Below, in pieces: positions 35,468 through 45,751 of a stretch of 64,000 bases of DNA (the stretch's first letter is position 1; every line of letters begins with the position of its first letter). The position numbers and the translations under genes were made by a program. A model generated the notes under the pieces. The model worked only from the letters and a program-made list of their open reading frames with translations, did not search any database and had not been told where the DNA came from. Source of the stretch: Platerodrilus igneus (taxonomy: Eukaryota > Arthropoda > Insecta > Coleoptera > Lycidae); contig JARFIW010000836.1 of NCBI GenBank assembly GCA_036346225.1, positions 806,001 through 870,000 on the forward strand, given 5' to 3'.

Positions 35468-36115
35468 GTTATCAGAGTTTATTGTTTTTATAATAATTCT
35501 AAGTTACTTCAGTCGAGTTTGTATTGAGTTATTTAAAGAATCATTTATCGTTACGTATATTGTGTGTAATTATAATAACCTTGGTTATAATTACATCGGT
35601 TTCAGACTTCTGCTGAACAATTTCATTAAATTGTTGCACTGATAAAGTACATAAAACGCTTTTATAATTATACATCTTCGTTAATTTATTTGCACTGAAA
35701 GTGTTAATTATAAATGTAATGAGAATCAAGTTTTCAGATTTTTCTGAATAGTAATTGCTGTAATAAAATGGTACAACAAATTGTGTTCTATAATTATACA
35801 CTAAAGCTCATACTTTGTTGAATAAATCGTTTCATTAGTAAATCCTAATAAATTGTAATAAATTCTGCATAAATGCGTATATAAAAATTCCTTTTGTTTC
35901 TTACTAGCTAATGTCAATATACAATTGAAATGGTTAAAAAAATGAACTTATGGTACCCACAAGAATTTGTTTGCCAGTATAATTATAGTCTTTCCTCTTT
36001 GTTATTGGACTTTGTCTAATTGGTTTTCTTCCAGACAAAGAATTGGAATTCACGACCACCAGTTTTCTCGATTTTTGAGTCGTTAGTGCCCTTTTGGAAT
36101 ACTACCGACTGCGTC

Positions 36116-36731
36116 AGATAGGTTTTGGGTCTCTTGGAGCGTCTATCAAATTTATTTATACAGAAGTTACAAATGATTTCAACTAATTGGTACGTTATGT
36201 TCATTAGCGTTTAAAGATCAAAATTATTCAAAGTTACTATTCACTAATTAATTTAATTAAAACTAAAATGAGTAGCTTGAACAACCAACAATGTTAAAGT
36301 TGTAAAGCTGGAAACTGACTCTAAACTAATAATTCTAAATGAGTAGCTTAGAACAAGTAACAATGCAAAAGTTTGAAATTCTCAGACTGACTGGCCATTT
36401 TGGGCTCCTGAGGTATTTATGCTATCCCCGCTCTTATATCACTGTGTGGGAAATGCAGATCTCATGTCTGCTATTTCTTGATACAATACAAAGTATTACA
36501 TTGTAGTAATCTTAATTCTAATAATTGCTGTCTTATAACCTACTGTGACCTGCACCTACTGTGTCATATTACGTCTGGAATACAAAGTAACTGTTTCCGT
36601 TCTCATATCTGGTTTGTGAACTTTCATTAACCTTTTATTATGTCCTTCAATTATACAATGTAACAATAATTTTTCAGACTTAATAGTTTTATTTAAATAT
36701 ACGTATATATTGATTTGGGGTATATGTAACT
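36116..36731 (-). repeat. 5' LTR of the deleted errantivirus element
   Basis: 616 bp. On the minus strand it begins AGTTACATATACCCC and ends at 36116, followed by the primer-binding site. It aligns with the solo LTR at 41799-42369 for most of its length. Confidence 0.8.
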
Positions 36732-36850
36732 CAGGCCTTGTGCATTTTTTTATCTTTTGCAATATCCCCTTCGATTGTTTTCCAAAAATAAGGCTATTTC
36801 ACCGATATTCAATGGCACGCGAAGAGGGTTATGTAACCTGACGGCTACCA
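36732..36850 (-). pseudogene. Upstream part of LINE copy 3
   Basis: On the minus strand this short flank reads GDIAK ... KMHKA-like residues with frame noise, matching the RDIVARIAQARKMFLKK segment of LINE copy 2 just ahead of where copy 3 resumes at 34557 (AVLIKKKQL). The match is short, so the assignment is tentative. Confidence 0.4.
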
Positions 36851-36910
36851 AGACTCCCCCAACACTTAGTTGTTTACGATAATCATTAGGTTTAAATGCA
36901 ATTACTTTTT

Positions 36911-37308
36911 TCATCATTAAGTTTTCAGTCCTGAAACTGGTTAGACGCGTACCTCAATTGATTTCTATTTTGAGCTAACCTGTATATTTCCCGGAAATTC
37001 CTATAAGTTACATCTTTCAATATCTACGTGCAATATTCTAATTTAGGTCTACATTTACCTTTATTTTTTCTTTTCTCTGCTTCTAATATATTCCACGCTA
37101 TTTCCTCATGCCTTAGTATGTGTCCTATCATCCTAGCTCTTCTATTTTTCACCATCTTCTACATATATCTTTCTTCCCCTACCATTTTTAGTACCTCTTC
37201 GTTCTTAACTTTGTCTGTCCATGATGTCTTCATCATACGTCTGTAGCACAACATTTTAAAGGTCTCTATCTTTTCAGTAGATCTGAATAGTGCAATACAA
37301 CTATCGAA
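36911..37308 (-). pseudogene. LINE 3' fragment (copy 4)
   Basis: Same LINE group as copy 3: on the minus strand STEKIETFKMLCYRRMMKTS and WTDKVKNEEVLKMVGEERYM, then a 3' end sharing ctggttagacgcgtac with 33930-33950 and a trinucleotide tail near 36911-36919. It is 5'-truncated at about 37308, where a Harbinger fragment begins in the same frame. Confidence 0.7.
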
Positions 37309-37500
37309 AATTCTAAACATATACAGTAAACTTTTATATGAATCACCCGTTACTAGAAATTGAAGGAATAAAGCAAGTTTCGTAAATGCCGAAATAGGTT
37401 TCCTCATATTGGTTGTCTGCTTAGTAATTAAGGAACCAACTTTTTTCAACGGTATTTTAAAATCACTTCGAGACATTTGTGGTTGCTGTTGACCTAGGCA
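37309..37500 (-). pseudogene. PIF/Harbinger transposase N-terminal fragment
   Basis: Within the minus-strand open frame 37644-37159, residues 57-112 read SRSDFKIPLKKVGSLITKQT ... RKPISAFTKLALFLQFLVTG DSYKSLLYMFRI in order. This is the HARBI1/ALP1-like segment preceding the DDE domain (D-F ... V-x-x-x-I-x-K ... ATGDSY-S-L ... FRI). The catalytic domain is absent, because LINE copy 4 follows immediately. The long open frame is a chance fusion of two transposon fragments. Confidence 0.7.
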
Positions 37501-37644
37501 TAATGCGAATACGGCGTAGCTCAGAAGAGTGGTCGTGGATAATAACGATAAAAGAGATACTACTAGCAAGTCAGCCGAAAGGCGCCAGGAAAAATCGCCA
37601 AACAGAAAGTAGGCATCAACCTTTCTGACCTGGTAAAACAGCAA

Positions 37645-38060
37645 GATCGTTCAAAAAAAATCAACCAGCGTCAATAACCGAGACGTAGTTTGTGAGGAAC
37701 AATAATATTGAATTGGTTTTATTAATATAGAAACCACTGGAACATATACCCCAGTTATAGTGTATACTAAAATATATGTTTAGATTCGTTAATACAAAGA
37801 AAAATAACATCTTTCAAATTCAAGATGTTTCTTAAATAACAGAACAGTATAATTATAACGAAGCACAATCGCATACGGCACCAGTTGCATTTGCATACAT
37901 CATAACAATTGACCTATTAAATATTATTTAAATTAATTAATTATTAACTGTAAGTTTTCAACTATTTCATGAAAATAAGCAGGAAATTAGCACGTTCAGG
38001 GCGCTAAGCGTATAATTATAAATATTATCAATTAATAATCAAAACATTTGATAATTTAAT
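37645..38060. other. AT-rich spacer
   Basis: No recognisable feature. Confidence 0.45.
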
Positions 38061-38290
38061 CTTAATTCTGTGATAATGACTCTTATTCAATTTAAAATCA
38101 CGGTTCATAGAATATAAAGAGTAACTTTTTGATTGCTGATCATAAAAGCTACTGGAAACCTTTCTGCATAGTTATCCAACCTTAGCAGAGTTCTTAACTC
38201 AAAGTTATGGGTACTTAAAACACGAGTCTCATAAATAGTAATTACTTTACTGCCAAACTGCCTCATTAGCTTTCTCTGAATACCAATCAT
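38061..38290 (-). pseudogene. MULE/ZSWIM3-like transposase fragment (tentative)
   Basis: The minus-strand frame 38290-38105 reads LMRQFGSKVITIYETRVLST, HNFELRTLLRLDNYAERFPV and AFMISNQ, which resembles the core of insect MULE/ZSWIM3-type proteins (F-G-S ... D-x-T-H ... FEL-x-TLL ... D ... GFPVAFMISNR). The usual D-x-T-H is degraded here. A 59-bp stretch over its 3' end (38061-38119) recurs at 44957-45015, so it is part of a dispersed repeat. Confidence 0.5.
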
Positions 38291-38856
38291 TATTATTAAA
38301 CAAAATCTTGACTCTGCAAGTTATCTATTTTCTGGTGTGGCTATTTGTATTTAACTGTGTTACGTAAACTTTTTGAAATATAGTAGTTCTACATTTATCT
38401 GTATAAAAAATTTCCCCTCAGTACGTGAAATATATCCCATAACAGTTTATGAATTCTTTGGAATGTTTGCTCCTCAAACCACTTTAATCTCCTTCATTGA
38501 AATACGCGCTTGTTATTTCCAATACTTATTCGTTGAAAGATAAAAACTTCAGGCTCATTTAAATACTTTAAATGGGTTGTTATCTGCTCATTTACTGCGA
38601 ATTTCTATTTTGTTATTTGCAAGCGTTCGAGCTCGCTCAAGCTTTATGTGTAATAAAATCGTTCCGTCTAATTACAGGATGTTTTATCTCTGGTAACACT
38701 AGTTTTCAGGAGATCAATTTAAAGTCATTATTAATTTATGTAGTTAAGTCTTATACTACAAAAATTAGAAATTTTAAGACTTTTCAAAATTATTTAAATG
38801 TTTGGAGTCTTCATTTGTGAGAATTTGAAAAATAAACTGGTTTTGAATATAACAAG
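38291..38856. other. AT-rich spacer
   Basis: A short plus-strand open frame at 38572-38820 has no recognisable similarity. Nothing else is seen. Confidence 0.4.
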
Positions 38857-38860
38857 ATAC

Positions 38861-39931
38861 TGTTGCGAGCTACTATTAGGCAACCCATCAAACACACAAG
38901 CGCTGTAGGTTTTGCATAGTCTTCAGGATTCGAGAATTCTTCTAGCAATCAAACACACAAAAAGCCGCCAGCACTGTTTATTCTCAATGGATCGGGAAGC
39001 TTCTCGTAATTACTAGAGGATGAGTCATATCTTTAACTCAGAGTATATAAGGCCGCTAATAAATGCACTAGAATGTCTAATATAAATTATATCGTTGTAA
39101 AGTAATAGTAGTTGAGCTTTTAGGCTACCTTTAGTGCTATGGAGATTTGGCGATTTGGATATTTGGGGAATTAAATATTTTCGCTTTTAATCATCTAGGG
39201 TATTTTCTGCTTCGGATATTTGGAGAAGTTTGACAGATGATATTTATTATTGTTTTGGGTTACAGGATGTTAAGTTTTCAATGTTTGTTCCTAAGCTATG
39301 AGTATCTAAAGAAATAACAGAATTCCTATTCATTTCCAATATGTTTAATAGGCAAAACGCAAAATATATAACGTCGAACGTAAAGGTAAGGTTAATGTTG
39401 TAACAAAACAAACAAATCACGTGCTTTTCTGAACAAACGCGCATGCTCCGATCTCAAAATAGCCAGAAAAGTTAAACTTGAACCAACTTTTGGGAGATTG
39501 GAGATTCAGTGATTTTGACGTTTCTCGGCGGTGTCACGTGATCACTTTAACCAATAGGATCATTCTCCAAATATCCAAATCACCAAATCTCCATAGCACT
39601 AAAGGTAGCCTTAGAAGTTCAAGTGTATACATAAATGTTATATGCTGTGTCTAATGTACATGCAGCTTGTAGTATACATAAATAGACAAAGTGTATAATA
39701 AATAAATAGTTGTGTTAGTGTTATTAATGGACCTATGGTAAAGAAGTTAGTTTAAGAAGATATTAGTGCTTGTATATTCATTAGTGTAATAGTGCTTCAT
39801 TGTTAAGTGTGACTGAAAACATCTATAAATAAAGCATATACTGTTAATTAGACTTGTGAACAGTGAGTAATAAAGACTCTGGTTATTACTTGTTTTAAAT
39901 TAAAGAAACGTGGTAGCAGTAGCCCGTTACA
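38861..39931. repeat. Solo LTR (TGTTGCGAGC...CCGTTACA) with a nested MITE
   Basis: The ends are imperfect inverted repeats: tgttgcgagctact at the left and agtagcccgttaca at the right. The block is flanked by atac at 38857-38860 and 39932-39935, a 4-bp target duplication. A TATA-like gtatataagg lies near 39042 and polyadenylation-type aataaa signals near 39700 and 39830. Without the nested MITE the LTR is about 580 bp. No internal region is present, so it is a solo LTR left by recombination; the duplication length suggests Ty3/gypsy-type. Orientation is probably plus, from the order of TATA and AATAAA. Confidence 0.75.
39123..39610. mobile_element. PIF/Harbinger-type MITE inside the solo LTR
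   Basis: A 488-bp non-coding element has long terminal inverted repeats: ggctacctttagtgctatgg followed by agatttgg(c/t)gatttggatatttgg at the left, and the reverse complement ending caaatctccatagcac + taaaggtagcc at the right, about 45 bp with one mismatch in the core. It is flanked by tta at 39120-39122 and 39611-39613. A 3-bp TTA duplication and GG-starting ends are the PIF/Harbinger signature. Confidence 0.88.
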
Positions 39932-39935
39932 ATAC

Positions 39936-40449
39936 CATACAGCGTTATTTATTATATGCAAACAATTTGGAATCAAAATCATCGGTACGTAAAGCAATAT
40001 ACGTGTATTTCAATTTGTAAGTACTACATATAGCTTGTCTCTAATTTTCTAATGTTTCCACATCCTACAAAGACATGTATTTAGAAACTCAATAGTACCA
40101 CTAAGCACCAAAAATACCTTGGGAGCAGATTAAATACTTCTCCTTTTGCGTTTGAATTATTTATATCCGGATTTGCACCCAGGGCCAAACAATACTTCAT
40201 ATTTTATATCTATAGATAAGTTATAAGCAGCAAGTTTTACACACTATTGACTATCACAACTATAAAGTACCAAATATCATGATCTTAGTCTAATTAGACC
40301 TCACAATTTTATAAAAATGCGATTACAATACTGATATGCCATAAGACACAATAGAAAACTGACCCACCTTTTACCTAGCGGCAACATTATGAACTAGAGA
40401 TTATTTGTCACAGTTTTATAGTATTGCAAAGATAGGAAGACTAACGTCC
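39936..40449. other. AT-rich spacer
   Basis: No recognisable feature before Pao homology starts around 40450. Confidence 0.4.
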
Positions 40450-43105
40450 TGACCATATTCTGGGATCATAGTCGTTATTAACGAAACAATTAACCACAAC
40501 CAACAGCATCCGTGTCTCGCGGCACATTGTACTTATCAATTACAAACACATTGAAATACACGGTTTTTGTGATGCTTCATAAAAGACGTACGCAGCGTGC
40601 ATATATATCAAATCTGTCGATCATGGTAATCGGTCATTAGTGAGTCGGTTATGTTTGAAAACTCGCGTCGCTCCTCTCAAAACAATAACGTTGACTCGGT
40701 TAGAACTTTGTGGTGCTCTGCTACTTGACCAACTTTATAATAAGGTTAGGAAATCAATCACACTTATTGTTGGACTTTAGTACAATTGTGTTATCATGAA
40801 TGGCGGCATCACCAAATGTGTGGAAAATTTTTGTTGTCAATCGGGTAACGTTAATCCAAAACTTAACAGAAAACTGTTCGTGGCGACACATGCCATCGGC
40901 TAGTAATCCAGTCGAACGATCTTAGCACCAATACCTTATTATAGGATGGGCCAGCCTGGCTAAAAAATGATTTGCGATCGTGGCCACAAAACTTTGAAAT
41001 CAATGCAGAACCCTGGAGGACGAAAATCGCAACTCAATGTTTTTGCTGTAATCCTAAATGATTTTGACGTTTTTGAGAGGTTATCTAGTTTATTGCGCCT
41101 ACAGAGAGTAGTTGCATTGTGCATACGATTTTATGCAAATCTTCGAGAACATGAAATGGGATTGATCGGCGAACTTTCATTATAAAAACTTGATAACGCA
41201 TTGGCGGTTTTAGTAAAAATAGAACAAAGGGAATGTGTTCTTAACGAAATCAATTGTGTATAGCAAGTCAAACCAAAATTCTAAATTAAAATCTATAGAT
41301 TCATTTTTAGATTCAAAGGGGTTATTGCGCGTAGGCGGTAGACTTTCTCAATCCAACCTAACCCTATGAAACAAAACATCAACTAATAATTAATGTAAAA
41401 CATCCATTAACACGCCAAATTATTCTAAATGAGCATCATCGTCATTTATATACGGGTTCTTAAACTATTTTGAATTCAATTATAGACAACAATTCTGGTC
41501 ACACAATGGTATACAAATTGTGTCATTTGTTTTTGTATAAACCTTAAAAAGGTTGTTCGAAAAATGGCGGATCCATCAGCTGACAGAATTATTGAGAATC
41601 GTCCATTTTATATTGTTGGTATCGATTTTGCAGAACCTTTTAACATAACGCATGGTAGATTGCGCAATCGTGCAATAATTAAAACATATCTATGCATTTT
41701 TATTTGTTTCACTACGAAGGCGGCACACTTAGAGTTAGTAAGCGATCTTACCACCCATGTGTTTCTAAATGCTCTCGGAAGTTTTATATTACACCGCTAG
41801 ATAGGTTTTGGGCCTTTAGGAGCTTCTTTTTAAAAACGTTTATTTCCCAAAAACACTTCTAGCAAATTAATTTTAATATAGTAATTACAAAATGGTTTAA
41901 CAGCTTGTACGTTATGCTCATTAACGTGACTCTAATTTAACAAATTAATCAAAGTTAATATTTTAATAATTACCAATGAGTAGCTTGAACTATCAAGAAT
42001 GTTAAAGTTATGAAGTTCGAGACTGACTGGCCATCAGGGGCTGCTCAGGGTATTTATGTAATCCCTGCTCTCACATCATCTTGTGGGAGCGTGCGGATCT
42101 TACCGTCTGCTATTTCTTGATAACATACAATGTCTTGTTTTAAGTAATGTTTTAATTAAAACTGTCTTTATTGCAGTTCCTTGTATCTGCACCTGCAGTA
42201 TCAGGTTGCGTCTGGAATACAAAGTAGTTGCCTCCGTTCTCATGTCTGATATGAACTCTGCTTAATCTTTAATATTGTTACCTTCAATTAATACATTGTT
42301 ACATACTATTACTAAGACATACTAATGCATTTAATTTTATATACATATTAATATGGGGGATATGTAACTCGCGGATTATGTAAAAAATTTACAGTGATAA
42401 TGGTAGCAATTTTATTAGAGTTATTAACGAAATAAAACATTTATATAAATATGTATCCAAATTTGTCTCAAATCGTGACATTTTCAATTTTTGTTTAAAA
42501 AATAAATTGAATGGTGTATCATACCACCTAGATCTCCTCACCATGGTGGTTTATGGAAGCTGTCGTGAAACGAGCCAAATTTCATGAAACTCGAATCATA
42601 TGAAGGATTAACCTCACATATGAGGACATCTCTACTATTTTTACTCAAACCGAGGCAATAATGAACTTTCAACCACTCACCCAATTTTCAAGCGATCCTT
42701 CAGACCTTTTCGTATTAACTTCAAGCCATTTTTTAATTAGCACCTACCTTACTAGCCTTCTGAAATCAACGTTAATAAACATACCACAAAGTTGTCTTAA
42801 ACGTTTTGAAGTTCTGCAGCAGGTCGCGCAATTGTTTAGGAAACGTTGGCGTCATGAATATCTTGCTCACTTGCAACAGCGTTCACGTTGGACGGATAAT
42901 GGTTCTGATGATGCAATTACAAATGATTCATTATATATTTTAACAGAAGAATATCCACCACCATTGTATTGGAATTGTTGAGGTGTATGAAACTCGTGAT
43001 GGAATTAATCGTGTTGCTACGGTACGCACTGCTTCAGAAAAAACAACCCGTGCTGTTCAGAAACTCTGTGTTCTGCCAAACGAAGATAACAACTCTATTG
43101 GATAA
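40450..43105 (+). pseudogene. Decayed BEL/Pao polyprotein, RNase H to DUF5641
   Basis: Frame-broken homology to the Pao pol at 28-31 kb, in the correct order: RNase H-like region with IHGFCDAS (about 40555) and TLTRLELCGALLLDQL (about 40690); integrase zinc-binding region with LLRVGGRLSQSN (about 41320); integrase core YIVGIDFAEPFNI ... TKAAHLELVSDLTTHVFLNA (41564-41800); then, after a solo LTR (41799-42369), YSDNGSNF-like sequence near 42395; and DUF5641 (42661-42981, LFRKRWRHEYLAHLQQRSRW) ending near 43103. Many stops and frameshifts make it clearly older than the 25-kb Pao element. No LTRs were identified at its ends. Confidence 0.85.
41799..42369 (-). repeat. Solo errantivirus-family LTR inserted in the Pao pseudogene
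   Basis: 571 bp; on the minus strand it begins AGTTACATATCCCCC and ends CCTATCT. It is close to the LTR at 36116-36731 and more distantly related to LTRs A-C. The flanks are cgct (41795-41798) and cgcg (42370-42373), a 4-bp target duplication with one change. Removing LTR and duplicate restores continuous integrase coding (HRGLC), which confirms the borders. Confidence 0.85.
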
Positions 43106-44011
43106 TATATGACGATGAACATATTCATTCTTATTTCTGCTTAAAAGGCTATAGTCTTTCAAGATCGGCGGTATTTTGGATATAATTGGATTTAGTGTTT
43201 GTATCTATGTATCATCCCGTAAGTAGTTTATTTTACGTTAAAGTTAAGTTCTATGTAGAAATGCATGTTATGTGAATATCTATAAGTAGGGATGGTCAAC
43301 CAACCAACCCTTTGTTTAATATCCGGTTGATACACAAAACGATTTTGTTTTCCTCTGTCACATTAAGAAGCTGTCGGTGTATATTAGTGGACCTTAAATC
43401 ATAATTGTTATATTTTATGTTCAAACTAATTTTTCTGTACAAATGAAAATAAATTCCTTGTTTTATTCAACTATCAAAACTTGTAGCATCATCTTTCAAT
43501 CAACCTCGTATGCCCTTTGGATATTTCTAATATCATAATCAGTAATGAAATCCACCCTTTCTGCAGTTATGTTTTCACGTCTTTTAGTAAGAATTTTAAA
43601 AATGTATAAGCATTGAAAAAGTAAATTGCCACTATATTAAAGTGTCTAATGTTTTTGAAGTAATGCCCAACAGTAATTTAGATGCAATGATTTCTTTGTC
43701 AGATTTAGGTATATGCAGATGTTCAATATCGAAATCCTGTAAATAGTATGTTTAATAATAACGAAGCATTTGTCAGATGTGGGATATTTGATAATACTGG
43801 CCTGACTAGCACAATATTTTAATTTTAATTGCCTGTAACGATTTTCAACAACTACTTTAGGCATCCTGTACGAACGCTGGCATTTAAATTAAATCTTTTC
43901 TTTGATAGGTCTGCTCTTCTTAGTGCCAGACGTTTTAACAAACTGTAAACTATTATTAAATTCTTCTCGAGCAAGCTACTCAGGTAATCCTATAACAAAG
44001 TATAATACGTT
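43106..44011. other. AT-rich stretch after the Pao pseudogene
   Basis: No assigned feature. A minus-strand open frame at 43646-43864 has no recognised similarity, though it lies downstream of the zinc-finger-like remnant and may belong to the same decayed gene. Confidence 0.35.
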
Positions 44012-44266
44012 TCAAAACTTCATCTTAGGTATTGTCAACCTGCAGTGTTCGAAAAAGAGTTCCTTGATTACGTTCTCAAAATGATGTTTAAACTCTAAAT
44101 GCTTTTGCAGTCGATTGTAACACAAATAAAGCTCACACTCAACACACATGTACTTTCTTTCCATAGAAGATTCTTCAGTATTTTGCTTGTGAACCAATCA
44201 AAAGTAGACGTTAAAATTCGAAGCTGAAAAACACTTTTTGTTGCAATGAGCACACAATGTAAACAT
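44012..44266 (-). pseudogene. Small C2H2-like zinc-finger ORF, broken
   Basis: From an ATG at 44266 the minus strand reads a Cys/His-rich start (LCAHCNKKCFSASNFNVYF), an in-frame TGA, then, in the same frame, KYMCVECELYLCYNRLQKHL followed by EFKHH. The second unit fits C-x2-C-x11-H-x4-H. Two C2H2-type fingers at the N-terminus occur in many insect repeat-associated and host genes, so the identity is open. The stop and short length suggest a pseudogene or a retained first exon. Confidence 0.4.
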
Positions 44267-45747
44267 CTTGTCACGATTTACTTATGATAATAATTACAAA
44301 ATATAGTAGATTATTTTCTATAAAATAAAAACAAATTTGGAATAGATAGGGAATATATAGATTAAAAAGCATTTCAATTTTCAACCAAAAATACAATATG
44401 TCATAATTAAAGACGTGACAAATTTGTTTCTGGCTTTAACGCATCCTCCTAAGAACACGACAAAACAGTCTATTGTGATCAGTTGACAAATCGCGTTGTA
44501 AATTGTAAACCACTGTTTTATCATAAACTCCACTACACACGGACTTTTCCACCTTTCCCCCTGAGCACGCCATGGAATTCTATAAACTCTGTTAGAATAA
44601 GCGGTAAAGTGTCTGCCTTCTGTGCAAGAATGGGACTCCACTATCGCCCAACTTCCGCATACACCGTATTTTTCGGATCTGGTTTCCAGCGACTACTAGC
44701 TTTTCGCAGACCCTAAAAAAATGTTTCAGAGACAGAGATTTGCATCTAATGCCGAAGTTATAGTCACAACAGAAGCCGATTTAGAGTCCAAAGATAAATT
44801 GTTCTGTAGTTTTGTAAAAAAGGCATCGAAATGTTAGAGAAGCGTTGGAATGAATGTATCACTCTCTTGACGAATGAAGTACAATTTTACAAAAAGAAAA
44901 TGTTTTAAGTAGTTAGCATCGGGCTTCTTGAGTGGTCTGTTTATATGATAACATAAACTTAATTGTGTGATAATGACTCTCATTCAATTTAAAACAACGA
45001 ATTATAAAATATAAAGCATGTGTTGTACACGGATGGTATTTTTTAAAGTTTCAAATACATCTGGTGTTGGATGCACTTAAATAGTTAATAAATGACATTA
45101 AGAAAACTGGCGTCTATTTTTTATTTTTTATCGTACACTTGAAGTTTGCATAAAAATTGAGACAAATAAAAGCTGCTCAAATTAATTCGACAATGTATTA
45201 ATGTTAAGATCTTTCGGGATACTTGAGTTCCTTTGTTTTTTACCGTGATCACTCTCTTTGTTCCTTTTTTCAAACGCCTAACATGTGTATTCCAGTGAAA
45301 ACCTTTTAAGCGGATATATACATATATTTCAGTATTGTTTACAATGCTATCCGAAAACGAAAGTTCCTTAAAAGCAAGAGGAGACCGTAAAAACAGTATG
45401 CTCTTAGCTGAGTATGTTTCTGTTTGGAAATCTTGCAAATATTTACCTTCTGTTGTTAATACATTTTATATATCTAAGCATAAAGATCACATAATGGTAC
45501 AAATCTCAATGCCACAGTAAAGTATATATAGAGCAAAAGATTGTGTGATGAAGGAAGAACGATTTCGGTTTCATTCCTTCATTTTGATTTGGACAATTAT
45601 AAACCTTTATGAAAGGACTGAATGCGTGGTCCATGTTTCCAATGGGATTAAATAATTAATTTTAAGCTATTTGAAGTTCATCTTACACATTAACGCATAG
45701 ACTAATTAATATTTTATATCCATGTTTTCTTATTAACTCAGTTAAAT
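44267..45747. other. AT-rich stretch before gypsy-1
   Basis: Contains 44957-45015, a partner of the 38061-38119 repeat. Otherwise short overlapping frames on both strands without signature. Confidence 0.4.
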
Positions 45748-45751
45748 AACC

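Larger units (their letters stand above)
34558..36731 (-). mobile_element. Internally deleted errantivirus-family element (minus)
   Basis: On the minus strand: 5' LTR 36731-36116, a primer site starting tgacgcagtcggtag (36116 downward), leader, a Gag segment (35467-34930), then a partial 3' LTR down to 34558. The LTR starts AGTTACATATACCCC and shares the terminal region (CGCTCCAAGAGGCCC-like) with LTRs A-C, so it is the same family in opposite orientation. Everything from mid-Gag into the middle of the 3' LTR is deleted. Flanks are cacg and cagg on the plus strand, matching at three of four bases. Confidence 0.7.

Noticed and set aside
35424..35801. Overlapping plus and minus frames near 35.5 kb considered as env
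   Set aside because: The position corresponds to the leader upstream of the minus-strand Gag start, and no Env features are present.
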